Origin: Nitrospirota bacterium
GTDB lineage: Bacteria > Nitrospirota_A > Leptospirillia > Leptospirillales > Leptospirillaceae
Direction of reading: 5' to 3'
Assembly (NCBI GenBank): GCA_021844275.1
Contig: JAKBTR010000010.1
Coordinates: 1-64,000, forward strand
Length of the DNA stretch: 64,000 nt
The position numbers and the translations under genes were made by a program. This document shows, piece by piece, positions 1 to 7,550 of this stretch. Each line of letters begins with the position of its first letter. Positions within the stretch are counted from its first letter, which is position 1. Under the pieces are notes generated by a model that had not been told where the DNA came from, made no database searches, and worked only from the letters and a program-made list of their open reading frames with translations.

Positions 1-111
1 CGGCGGAATCTTGGCCATCTGCAATGTCGGGAACAAAATCGTGATCGACAACGTCACCACGAACAGGGTTGCGATCATCATCGTGCCAAACTTGTACTCA
101 CGATAGGCCAT
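1..111 (-). CDS. N-terminus of a membrane-anchored protein, possibly a cbb3-type oxidase subunit (partial)
   Basis: The first 37 codons are present and the gene runs off the left edge. The start ATG has AGGAG six bases upstream. The product begins MAYREYKFG and then has one hydrophobic stretch (about residues 10-30, TMMIATLFVVTLSITILF), so it looks like a single N-terminal membrane anchor. Mono-haem cbb3 oxidase subunits (CcoO) start in this way, and two small membrane proteins precede it on the same strand, which would suit an oxidase locus. No haem motif lies within the visible part, so the function is a guess. Confidence 0.45.
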   Translation of the reverse strand, partial: MAYREYKFGTMMIATLFVVTLSITILFPTLQMAKIPP

Positions 112-171
112 CTTTGCTCCTCACTCTATACCAAAATCCTCAATGCCATACCCGCCCGAGACAGACAGGCC

Positions 172-372
172 CTACTTTCTTTTCCGGGTAGGATCGAACT
201 TCGGCTTCGCACCGATTCCCGTCATGCACTGAATCATAAGAAGAAGACTCGACAAGGCTGTTGCCGTCCCCATCAGTGCCGCAAACGATGACACACTGTC
301 GTTTCCTCCCGGGGTCGGGCCACAGCACCGACTTGAGTCAGACAATGCTGCCAATGTGGTTAACAGATCCAT
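172..372 (-). CDS. Small membrane protein, 66 aa, function unknown
   Basis: ATG at 372 is preceded by GGAGG with a seven-base spacer; a GTG directly before it is the only alternative and fits the spacer less well. The product has a cysteine pair near the N-terminus (SRCCGPTPGG), one membrane helix (about residues 30-52) and a basic tail (KFDPTRKRK). It lies 60 bp before the partial gene at the window edge and 53 bp after the 77-residue gene, so the three probably form one transcript. I do not recognise a family. Confidence 0.55.
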   Translation of the reverse strand: MDLLTTLAALSDSSRCCGPTPGGNDSVSSFAALMGTATALSSLLLMIQCMTGIGAKPKFDPTRKRK

Positions 373-425
373 CACTCAACCTCCAATTCTGATCCATACC
401 ATCCCAGTCAGAATTACGCTTGAAG

Positions 426-659
426 TTACCAGTTTTCTTCGCTACGGTGAATGGATCGGGCCCAGAGAGCGACAGCCGTACCTGTTACAGCAGACAACGC
501 CATCACGTTATAGACCCAAATGTAATCCCCCCGCCAGCTGGTGAATCGATGTGCACCCAACCAGACTTGCAGGCAAAATCCCACAACGGTTCCGCTTCCT
601 ACCGCCGTGAAGGCTCCTACCACACCGTAGAGGACAAAAGCTTTCATGGAGCTTCCCAT
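426..659 (-). CDS. Small two-helix membrane protein, 77 aa
   Basis: The frame is open from 836, but the ATG at 659 has a strong GAGGAGG seven bases upstream and gives a protein starting MGSSMKAFVLYG, so the longer version is rejected. Two hydrophobic segments (about residues 5-27 and 45-63) flank a short polar loop with HRFTSWRGDY. First gene of the leftward trio at the left edge of the window. A small accessory subunit of a membrane complex would fit, but no family motif is visible. Confidence 0.55.
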   Translation of the reverse strand: MGSSMKAFVLYGVVGAFTAVGSGTVVGFCLQVWLGAHRFTSWRGDYIWVYNVMALSAVTGTAVALWARSIHRSEENW

Positions 660-1069
660 ACCAAAGCCTCCTCGCAAAGATAAAAACATAAGTGTTGAAA
701 TGATTGCATAGACCCGGTCCGGCCCCGCCGACATTGGAGTTGGACGTACCCCGCACCGATGGAGGCGATGATACGCCGGACAATATAGGTTGTCAAGACG
801 ATTTTTTGGACAACATTTCACTGTCTTCAAAAACATTTCCGGATTTTCTTTCCACGCGTCATCTATACTACCTTATGGACGAGAACAACATGTTTTCTTT
901 TCTGTTTCAGAACCAGGACCTGCTGTGAAATATCAGAGATTCCAAGAATAAAATTTCGACACTGTCAATGGTTCTCAAACCTTTCCGACTTTTTCGATAT
1001 TCAAATACGATCCTTTATCTTCGTTACCTGAAATTTCGACCTCACCTGAACCGCAGGAGCTGGATTATT
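660..1069. other. Intergenic region between divergent genes
   Basis: 410 bp between the leftward small membrane genes and the rightward metal transporter. It should contain both promoters. Short open frames here (for example one at 704-928) lack ribosome-binding sites and recognisable composition. No convincing hairpin or repeat was seen. Confidence 0.4.
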
Positions 1070-1789
1070 ATGACGAACCCTCTTTCTTCCTCTCATACAG
1101 AAGCCTGGCATTCACCTCATGGACGCCGGATCCGGGACGTCGTTCTCGGGATGAACGACGGACTTGTGACCGTCGTCAGTTTTCTGGGAGGACTGACCGA
1201 ATCCGCTATTTCGTCCCGATCGGTGGTTCTTGCCGGCATCATGACCGGAATCGCCGGCTCCTTGTCCATGTTTTTTGGAGGATACCTTGCTTCCAAATCG
1301 CAAAGCGACTTTTTTCAGCGGGAACGCGAGAGAGAATGGAATGAGATCCATGAACTTCCCCAGATGGAACGTAATGAGGTCATGGAAATCCTTGAACGCA
1401 TGAGCTTCACGTTCGAGGAAGCCCGGCTTTTCACCGACAGACTGACTTCCAATCCGGAAGTCTGGCACGAATTCATGATGAAAGAAGAGTTGGGCATTCT
1501 GGATTCGTCAAAAGGCACGCCTCTCCGTGATGGAGGCTGGCTCGGACTCTCTTTTCTTCTCGGCAGCATTCCCCCCATTGTTCCTTACTTCCTGGAAAAC
1601 AATACAGGAAAAGCCTTTAATATCGCATTGTTTGTCTCCGTCCTCTCCCTTTCCGTTCTTGGGGTTTTCAAATCCCGTCTGACACACGAACCAGCTTACA
1701 AAGGAGCTCTTGAGATGGCTTTATTTGGAGGGATAGCAGCCATTCTTGGCCTTTTTACCGGGTCTGTCCTTCCAAGAATCGTGCATTAG
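1070..1789 (+). CDS. VIT/CCC1-family Fe2+/Mn2+ transporter
   Basis: 239 residues. The N-terminus carries the family signature RDVVLGMNDGLVTVVSF, followed by helices that include a glycine-rich segment (GIMTGIAGSLSMFFGGYLAS), then a charged cytoplasmic region with many Glu and Met (about residues 85-150, QREREREWNEIHELPQ) that in this family binds metal, and three C-terminal helices. VIT1/CCC1 proteins move ferrous iron or manganese out of the cytoplasm. The frame is open from 968, but the ATG at 1070 has AGGAGC upstream and matches the usual family start. Iron export would suit an iron-rich acid habitat; that is inference. Confidence 0.85.
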   Translation: MTNPLSSSHTEAWHSPHGRRIRDVVLGMNDGLVTVVSFLGGLTESAISSRSVVLAGIMTGIAGSLSMFFGGYLASKSQSDFFQREREREWNEIHELPQMERNEVMEILERMSFTFEEARLFTDRLTSNPEVWHEFMMKEELGILDSSKGTPLRDGGWLGLSFLLGSIPPIVPYFLENNTGKAFNIALFVSVLSLSVLGVFKSRLTHEPAYKGALEMALFGGIAAILGLFTGSVLPRIVH

Positions 1790-1996
1790 TCACCGGAGTC
1801 CCTTTCGGATGAAGGCAATCCCGGCAACATCCTCTCTCTTCATTTCATCGTTGATACGGCTTCTCCTGCCCCCAAGGGACTCTACTTCATACATTCTTTT
1901 TTGATAAGATAGACGAACGGAAATCAGCCCGGCTTTCGGGAAAATGAAAAGAACGACCGCACGGATCGACAGTCTTGACCGAAGGAGTCTAGCGAG

Positions 1997-2326
1997 ATGG
2001 GACGTTACCGATATCATGTCTTTGCCTGTACAAACAAACGTGATCCTGAACATCCCCGGGGTTCCTGCCAGCTCCGAAACGCGGAAGAGATTCTCTCCCT
2101 CTTTCGGGAAGAACTGAAACAGGCAGCGATTCCCCAGCCCTTCCGGATCAACAAATCCGGCTGTCTGGACGCTTGCGAGGAAGGACCGGTCTTTGCTGTA
2201 TATCCGGACGGGATCTATTATCGGCTGAAGTCACGGGAAGATGTTCAGCGTGTCGTCCGGGAGCACCTCGTGGACGGTGTTGTCGTTTCAGACCTTCAGA
2301 TTCCCGCACCCCCCGTGACAGTCTGA
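1997..2326 (+). CDS. Thioredoxin-like [2Fe-2S] ferredoxin
   Basis: 109 residues with four cysteines in the arrangement of thioredoxin-like ferredoxins: CTNKRDPEHPRGSC and SGCLDAC. These would hold one 2Fe-2S cluster, as in the NuoE-type fold and the Aquifex ferredoxin. GAAGGAG lies upstream of the ATG with an 11-base spacer. It ends two bases before thrB, so the two are probably co-transcribed. The partner enzyme is not evident; the flavoprotein two genes downstream is a possibility. Confidence 0.85.
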   Translation: MGRYRYHVFACTNKRDPEHPRGSCQLRNAEEILSLFREELKQAAIPQPFRINKSGCLDACEEGPVFAVYPDGIYYRLKSREDVQRVVREHLVDGVVVSDLQIPAPPVTV

Positions 2327-2328
2327 CC

Positions 2329-3294
2329 ATGTCCGGCAGACTCCCTCTTCCAGGACAGCGCATGACAGTCTATGCACCAGCCTCCGTTGGAAACATCGGG
2401 CCCGGATTCGACACGCTGGGAATGGCCGTCACCGAAATGGGGGACACGCTGACAGGCTTTCTCGAAAGAAGAAATGGAACCGACCGGATCGAAAGCATCT
2501 CCGGTGCATGGACGGAACTCCCTATGGATCCCTCCCAAAACACTGCCACAATCGCTGCCCGATGGCTGCTGGACAAGGCCGGACACTCCGATCTCAGACT
2601 GACCGTTTCCATCCGGAAAGGCGTTCCCGGGTCGGGGCTCGGGTCGAGTGCTGCATCCGCTGTTGGAGGAGCGATGCTTGCCCAAGTACTTTGCGGTTCG
2701 CCTTTCAGTGGAAATGAACTTCTGGAAGCTGCGGCCCTTTCAGAGTCTTCCGTCAGCGGGGGGTATTTCCTGGACAATGTTTCCGCATCTCTTTTCGGCG
2801 GTGTTTCCGTCTCGAATTCCCGACTCGGCCAATCCTTTCGTTTCGGATCCCTTTCCGGCCTTTACCTTGTCTTCCTGATTCCCCGCACACTCCTGAAGAC
2901 CAGTGAATCACGGAAAGTTCTCCCCCAGGAGGTCCCGCTCGAAAAAGCGGTTGGAGCCCTCTCCAATACCGCAGGTCTTCTGACGGCCATCCATCTCGGC
3001 AACCCGGATCTTTTCTGTAGAATGCTTCAGGACCCCTTGATCCAGCCTTACCGGCAAAAACTCATCCCGTCCTTCGGGGATCTTGAGAAGGTTTCGGTGG
3101 ATGCCGGAGCGCGCTCCTTTATTATTTCTGGAGCGGGATCGACCATGCTGGCTCTCACAGACAGTCCGCAGGGAGCCCGGACACTGCAAAGCGCCCTGGA
3201 AAAATACATACAGGAAAACAAGCTCCCCATCCTTGTCCGGTCATCCACCATCGATAGCGAAGGAGCTCGCCATGTTGCCTCCACCGATCTATGA
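2329..3294 (+). CDS. thrB: Homoserine kinase (GHMP family)
   Basis: 321 residues. The N-terminal APASVGNIGPGFDTLG motif and the ATP-binding GVPGSGLGSSAASAVGG motif are those of homoserine kinase, which phosphorylates homoserine in threonine synthesis. A third GHMP motif is near the C-terminus (ISGAGSTMLAL). The chosen ATG lies two bases after the ferredoxin stop; a second ATG eleven codons later (before TVYAPAS) is also possible. The frame extends upstream inside the ferredoxin gene, but that part is a shadow. No other threonine genes are in view. Confidence 0.9.
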   Translation: MSGRLPLPGQRMTVYAPASVGNIGPGFDTLGMAVTEMGDTLTGFLERRNGTDRIESISGAWTELPMDPSQNTATIAARWLLDKAGHSDLRLTVSIRKGVPGSGLGSSAASAVGGAMLAQVLCGSPFSGNELLEAAALSESSVSGGYFLDNVSASLFGGVSVSNSRLGQSFRFGSLSGLYLVFLIPRTLLKTSESRKVLPQEVPLEKAVGALSNTAGLLTAIHLGNPDLFCRMLQDPLIQPYRQKLIPSFGDLEKVSVDAGARSFIISGAGSTMLALTDSPQGARTLQSALEKYIQENKLPILVRSSTIDSEGARHVASTDL

Positions 3295-4378
3295 TATCCG
3301 CAAGTCTTATGAAGAGAATTACCAGCAGGGCCCTTTCTTCACCGGTGTTTTGCCGAAGCCTATCCAGTCCAACCGGAAAATCAATTTTCTGGGAGAACAT
3401 GTTTCATCGAGACTGGGCATTCCTGCCGGTCCTCTCCTCAACTCGCGATGGATCTCGTTCTATGGCCAGATGGGGTTCGATGTCCTCACTTACAAAACGG
3501 TCCGAAGCCACTTTCACCCTTCCTACCCCAACCCGAACTGCATGTACGTCCCCTTCCACAAAAGCTTTGACCTTGAAGACTTGCGCCATCCCCTGATCGG
3601 GACCATGGCCTACCACCCCGTATCGTTGACAGATATCACGATCACAAACTCCTTCGGTATGCCGAGCCAGCATCCGGACATATGGATGAAAGACGTGGGG
3701 GAAGCGATTGAATCCCTTTCCCGTGGGCAGGTCCTGGTCCTCAGTCTTGTGGGAACGCAGCGAGACGACAGGGATCTTGCCCAGGACTTCGTCTACACGG
3801 CGCATTTGGCCAAGGAAACCGGCGCGAAGATTCTGGAAGTCAACTTTTCCTGTCCCAATGTCAAAGGGCAGGAAGGTCAGCTTTATCAGAACCCGGATGC
3901 CAGCAAAGATATCTTGAAGCGGATTCGGGCGGAGCTGGGAAGCAATTTTCGTCTGATCATGAAAATCGGCTTCAGCGACAATCCTTCACAAATCGACCGC
4001 CTTGTCGAAGAGACATCGCCTTATCTCGATGCGATCAGCGCTATCAACACCGTCTCGGGGGAAATCATCAATCCCGAAGGAAAGCCGGCCCTCCCGGGTC
4101 CGGGACGGGAGCGGTCAGGTCTCTGCGGAAGCGGGATCAAGATGCTGGCGCTCAGGACTATTCGCGGACTGAAAGAGGCCATTCAGAAACGCGCGCCCCA
4201 TCTGACCCTCATCGGAGTCGGAGGATTCAATACCGTAGAGGATTACCCGGAGTTTCGGGAGGCGGGAGCCGATATCGTCATGAGCGCGACAGGAGCGATG
4301 TGGGACCCGTTTCTCGCATACCATGTGAAGCAAAGAACGTTTGTCCAGGACGCCGCACCTTCGGACTCCCTCGTCTAG
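3272..4378 (+). CDS. Dihydroorotate dehydrogenase-like FMN enzyme
   Basis: 368 residues, TIM-barrel flavoprotein. Visible motifs are EVNFSCPNVKG (substrate and FMN binding in class 1 dihydroorotate and dihydropyrimidine dehydrogenases), MKIGFSDN, AINTVSG, SGLCGSGIKMLALR and IGVGGF. The start ATG overlaps the thrB end by 23 bp and has AGGAG seven bases upstream. Its stop codon shares a CTAG palindrome with the stop of the convergent pafA. No other pyrimidine genes adjoin, so the exact substrate is uncertain: pyrD itself or a related dihydropyrimidine enzyme. Confidence 0.75.
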   Translation: MLPPPIYDIRKSYEENYQQGPFFTGVLPKPIQSNRKINFLGEHVSSRLGIPAGPLLNSRWISFYGQMGFDVLTYKTVRSHFHPSYPNPNCMYVPFHKSFDLEDLRHPLIGTMAYHPVSLTDITITNSFGMPSQHPDIWMKDVGEAIESLSRGQVLVLSLVGTQRDDRDLAQDFVYTAHLAKETGAKILEVNFSCPNVKGQEGQLYQNPDASKDILKRIRAELGSNFRLIMKIGFSDNPSQIDRLVEETSPYLDAISAINTVSGEIINPEGKPALPGPGRERSGLCGSGIKMLALRTIRGLKEAIQKRAPHLTLIGVGGFNTVEDYPEFREAGADIVMSATGAMWDPFLAYHVKQRTFVQDAAPSDSLV

Positions 4379-5811
4379 CCTTTTGACGGGTCCGAAAGGT
4401 ATTTCCGGAAATAGTCTGACACTTCGTCCCGGTAGCTTTTCAATGGTTCCAGCATATAGAGGACGTCACCCTGATTGATCTGGATCCCGAACCACTGAAT
4501 GATATAAAGCATGTCCGGATTTTCCAGTATTTGTTCGATCGCCAGCGCGCGTCCTTCCGCCCTCGTGAAGGAAGGCGGGCAGGTCGTTCCGGTTTCGGAC
4601 ACTGAGGGCGGCAAAAGCCGTCGGTGTCTTCCGTCATCTTCCAGGATCCGGAAGAGACCTTTGGAGGGATCGATGTTGTGATATTCGAGATCAAGGCTTT
4701 CCAGCCAGGGATCGTTCCATTCCAGTTTTTCCGACTCCCGGAACGCGCTGATCATCTCGTGCTTGGCTGCCCAGTCCAGCCGGTCCGAGACAACAGCAGG
4801 GTCTTTTCTGGCCAGATCCGTCAGCAGTTTTTCCCATTCCTCCAATACCCAGTCGGTATCTTCATCTCGTCCTGCATAAGCCTTCGAAGCCTTTTCCAGA
4901 AACATCTCCTGCATTTCGACCGCTGACAGGATGCGGCCTTCCAGGTCCTGCAGACTCCATCGCATGGTCATGTCGTGAGAAATGGCCCGGCAGGCATGGA
5001 CAGGTTCACGAACCCCGATCGGAGGAGCAATCCCCTCTTCGACAAGATCCATGACAATCTTTGTCATACCGAACTTCATGGCAGTCGCGAACTCCGACAT
5101 GTTGGAATCCCCAAGCAGAAGGTGCATGCGCCGATATTGGACCGGATCCGAAAGGGGCTCATCCCGTGTGTTCACGATCGATCGGTTCATCTGAACCCAC
5201 TGGTAAAATTTATTAACAATGTAATCGGCGCGCTGGGAAATCTGAAAATGGACGGGAGGACGTTCCGTATCGAGGGAAATCAGGCTGTCGTTGATGTAGG
5301 AAACTCCCACTCTCCCGGCACCCGTAATGATCTGCCTGGTCACAAGAAAAGCAACCAGGGGCTCCATCCCTCTTTCCGTAAAGGGAAAATTTCTTGAAAC
5401 AAGATAGTTCTCATGGGATCCGAAGGTTGCAAGGGTTTGATGGTCAATATTGTTCTTGATAAAGGAAATCTCGTCGGACAAACCCATGTCTTCGACCGCC
5501 TGCTGAAGCAGCAAATCTCCTCCGCGGTCTGCTCGCACAAGATCGAGCAACGTGTGACACTCGGGGGTCGCATATTCGACGTGGCCCATATCGATATAGA
5601 GTCTGCCGCCGTTTCGGAGGAATCCTCCGTTTCCGGGTGGCTCGTCGTAAGCCCGCTGATGCTGGTCAATCAACCCCTTTTTCTGAACATGAAAAATATG
5701 GTCTCGCACCTTCTGAAACATTTCTTCCTGTCGGAACAGATCTCGCATGCCCTGGGGAACACCGGAGAGAAGTGCGCCGTACTCTGTCTCGAGTCCAATG
5801 ACGGTCTTCAT
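4375..5811 (-). CDS. pafA: Pup/UBact ligase PafA
   Basis: 478 residues of the carboxylate-amine ligase family that joins the C-terminal glutamate of Pup or UBact to lysines on target proteins. The N-terminus reads MKTVIGLETEYGAL and the active-site strand GGRLYIDMGHVEYATPE holds the conserved aspartate. The IDxG form there and its place last in the operon mark it as PafA, whereas the paralogue at 7551-9098 has the Dop-type DHTHPE form. The ATG overlaps the prcA stop by four bases (ATGA); the upstream extension of the frame is inside prcA and is rejected. Confidence 0.93.
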   Translation of the reverse strand: MKTVIGLETEYGALLSGVPQGMRDLFRQEEMFQKVRDHIFHVQKKGLIDQHQRAYDEPPGNGGFLRNGGRLYIDMGHVEYATPECHTLLDLVRADRGGDLLLQQAVEDMGLSDEISFIKNNIDHQTLATFGSHENYLVSRNFPFTERGMEPLVAFLVTRQIITGAGRVGVSYINDSLISLDTERPPVHFQISQRADYIVNKFYQWVQMNRSIVNTRDEPLSDPVQYRRMHLLLGDSNMSEFATAMKFGMTKIVMDLVEEGIAPPIGVREPVHACRAISHDMTMRWSLQDLEGRILSAVEMQEMFLEKASKAYAGRDEDTDWVLEEWEKLLTDLARKDPAVVSDRLDWAAKHEMISAFRESEKLEWNDPWLESLDLEYHNIDPSKGLFRILEDDGRHRRLLPPSVSETGTTCPPSFTRAEGRALAIEQILENPDMLYIIQWFGIQINQGDVLYMLEPLKSYRDEVSDYFRKYLSDPSKG

Positions 5812-6563
5812 TCGGGCAACTCTTTGATCAAAGAAGAAAGAGAGACGGGGAGAAGGCTCCCTTTCTGCCGATCCAGCAAACACGCATTGGGAGCATTCTC
5901 CTCAAACAGTCTCCGAATCGTCTGGGTCTTTTTGGAGGGTTCAATCAGATTCCCCTCCGGATCCAGCCCGAGATCCGGATTTTCGTGAATACCGTAAACA
6001 TAGGCATCCAGCAGGTCCGGAAGAATGTCATTCAGAGTGGAAATCTGTCCTTTCCGGACTCCCAGACGCTCCTGAATCCGGTCTTTTACGGCCGACGATC
6101 CGGCAATTATCTGGACACAGGATCCTTCTTCAATATTTCCATCAAAATCCACTGTCATCAGACGATCTGCATCCATCGTTTTTCCTGTTTCAAAGAACAG
6201 GGACCGGACGAGCATTGGAGAAGCCCCCACTTCCTCAAACGCATTTTTCAGTCGGGGCGAAAGGGAAAAGAGGAGAAGGCGATTCAAGGTAACATCCTTG
6301 GGTGACCGCTGAAACCCTTCCATATGGGCGGCATTCAGCAACATCATCCTGAGAGATTCTATGTCCGCCGGATGACCGATGGCTCCCATCGCAATACCGT
6401 CGTATATTTCATACACCTTGGGAATTCTTTTATAGAACGTGAAGCAGACAATCCCTTCTTTGACCGAGGCGGCAATAACAGGAGATGACCGATGAAGCTG
6501 CTCTTCGATGTATTCGCGTCTCTGGGAAACCGCTTCCACCCATCTGTAGGGCTCGTCAAACAC
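5808..6563 (-). CDS. prcA: 20S proteasome alpha subunit
   Basis: 251 residues, close to the usual 248 or so of actinobacterial PrcA. The GTG at 6563 has GGAGG six bases upstream, overlaps the prcB end by eight bases and gives VFDEPYRWVEAVSQRREYIEE; starting at the ATG at 6632 would bury 77 bp in prcB. Alpha subunits form the outer rings and the gate of the core particle. The C-terminal part (about residue 190 on) includes a charged segment NPDLGLDPEGNLIEP and a long tail. It has no N-terminal catalytic threonine, as expected for an alpha subunit. Confidence 0.92.
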   Translation of the reverse strand: MFDEPYRWVEAVSQRREYIEEQLHRSSPVIAASVKEGIVCFTFYKRIPKVYEIYDGIAMGAIGHPADIESLRMMLLNAAHMEGFQRSPKDVTLNRLLLFSLSPRLKNAFEEVGASPMLVRSLFFETGKTMDADRLMTVDFDGNIEEGSCVQIIAGSSAVKDRIQERLGVRKGQISTLNDILPDLLDAYVYGIHENPDLGLDPEGNLIEPSKKTQTIRRLFEENAPNACLLDRQKGSLLPVSLSSLIKELPE

Positions 6564-7353
6564 CTTCGACCTCCGTCCGGTAACAGTTCTCCAGATCGGA
6601 CTCGGCCACCGTACGGACTCCGTCCGGTCCAAGAATTTTCACGACCGGATAGATCGTTTCTCCGGCCTGGACCCCGCCGGTAGCCGAATCAAAGAAAGAA
6701 GCCGTTTCCAAAAGACGCATTGCCAGAACCAAAGCTTCGTTTTCCGACATTTGGGTGAGATTCCTCCCCGGCATTCCCCAACGATCCAGATAACGGAGAA
6801 TCCCCTGAACCTCAACCGATCCCGAACCAGCAACGGCGAATGGTGCTCCTTCGAAATGGGCTCCCAAAATGTCATAGAAAAAGATCTGGCTTTTTTCCCG
6901 CAAGGGGTCCTGGGTTACAAAAATGGGAACGACCGCTCCAAATCCCTGCATCGCCATCGGCACATTTTCCTTGAGAAGCTGGGCCAATAACCGGAGTTTT
7001 CCTTCCACCGAGAGCTCCGTCAGCTGGCTACGCCGATAGTATTTGAAAGAATGCTCGAGAACCCGCGCCATCTCTATGGCAAAAGCGGGTGAGCCTGCGA
7101 TGGCCATCAGGGACGACCCGTCAATCTCCAGGACTTTTTCCACACGGTTCGTCATGATCCGGTTGCCTGCGGTAGCGCGACGGTCCCCCGCCACCAGAAC
7201 CCCTCCCGAAAAGTGGAAAGCCAGAATGGTCGTGGCGCGCGTTTCGACCCAACCTTCCCCCACAGGACCGGCACCGGTCGCCCTGGCAGGAAGGACCGCC
7301 ATTTTTCCTCCCAGCAGGTCCAGGAAAGATCCCCGATTTGTCCAGACTTCCAT
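6556..7353 (-). CDS. prcB: 20S proteasome beta subunit with propeptide
   Basis: 265 residues. The mature protein should begin at Thr41 (sequence ETRA-TTILAFHF), followed by GGVLVAGDRRATAGN, which carries the conserved catalytic Asp and nearby residues of N-terminal-nucleophile hydrolases. That leaves a 40-residue propeptide to be clipped on assembly, as in actinobacterial PrcB. Further conserved blocks are IAGSPAFAIEMAR and FAVAGSGS. The start ATG overlaps the UBact stop in the sequence TAATG, so translation of tag and protease is coupled. Confidence 0.95.
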   Translation of the reverse strand: MEVWTNRGSFLDLLGGKMAVLPARATGAGPVGEGWVETRATTILAFHFSGGVLVAGDRRATAGNRIMTNRVEKVLEIDGSSLMAIAGSPAFAIEMARVLEHSFKYYRRSQLTELSVEGKLRLLAQLLKENVPMAMQGFGAVVPIFVTQDPLREKSQIFFYDILGAHFEGAPFAVAGSGSVEVQGILRYLDRWGMPGRNLTQMSENEALVLAMRLLETASFFDSATGGVQAGETIYPVVKILGPDGVRTVAESDLENCYRTEVEGV

Positions 7354-7547
7354 TACTCCCCCGTTCTCTGGCGATAACGCTCCGACTGGTTCGGGTCCAC
7401 CTTTTTCATGCGGTCCATCAGACGGTCTCCGGATTTTTTCGTTTCCGGACGTTTGGGCACGGGCGCATCTTTTTGGGTTTCTCGTCCGGGAGATCCCGGA
7501 GCCGTTTTCCTTTCAGGAAACAGAACAACAGATCCATCATGAAACAT
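7353..7547 (-). CDS. ubact: UBact, prokaryotic ubiquitin-like protein modifier
   Basis: 64 residues, hydrophilic and probably disordered, ending DPNQSERYRQRTGE. The C-terminal RTGE ending and the DPxQxxRYRQR segment are those of UBact, the Pup-like tag described in Nitrospirota and some other Gram-negative phyla. It ends in glutamate, so no deamidation of a terminal glutamine would be needed before ligation. AGAGAGG for the ATG at 7547 lies in the end of dop, and three bases separate it from the dop stop. It sits exactly where pup sits in actinobacteria, between dop and prcB. Confidence 0.92.
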   Translation of the reverse strand: MFHDGSVVLFPERKTAPGSPGRETQKDAPVPKRPETKKSGDRLMDRMKKVDPNQSERYRQRTGE

Positions 7548-7550
7548 ACG

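Noticed and set aside
704..928. 74-codon plus-strand gene
   Set aside because: No ribosome-binding site; overlaps the upstream region of a divergent small gene and has no recognisable sequence.
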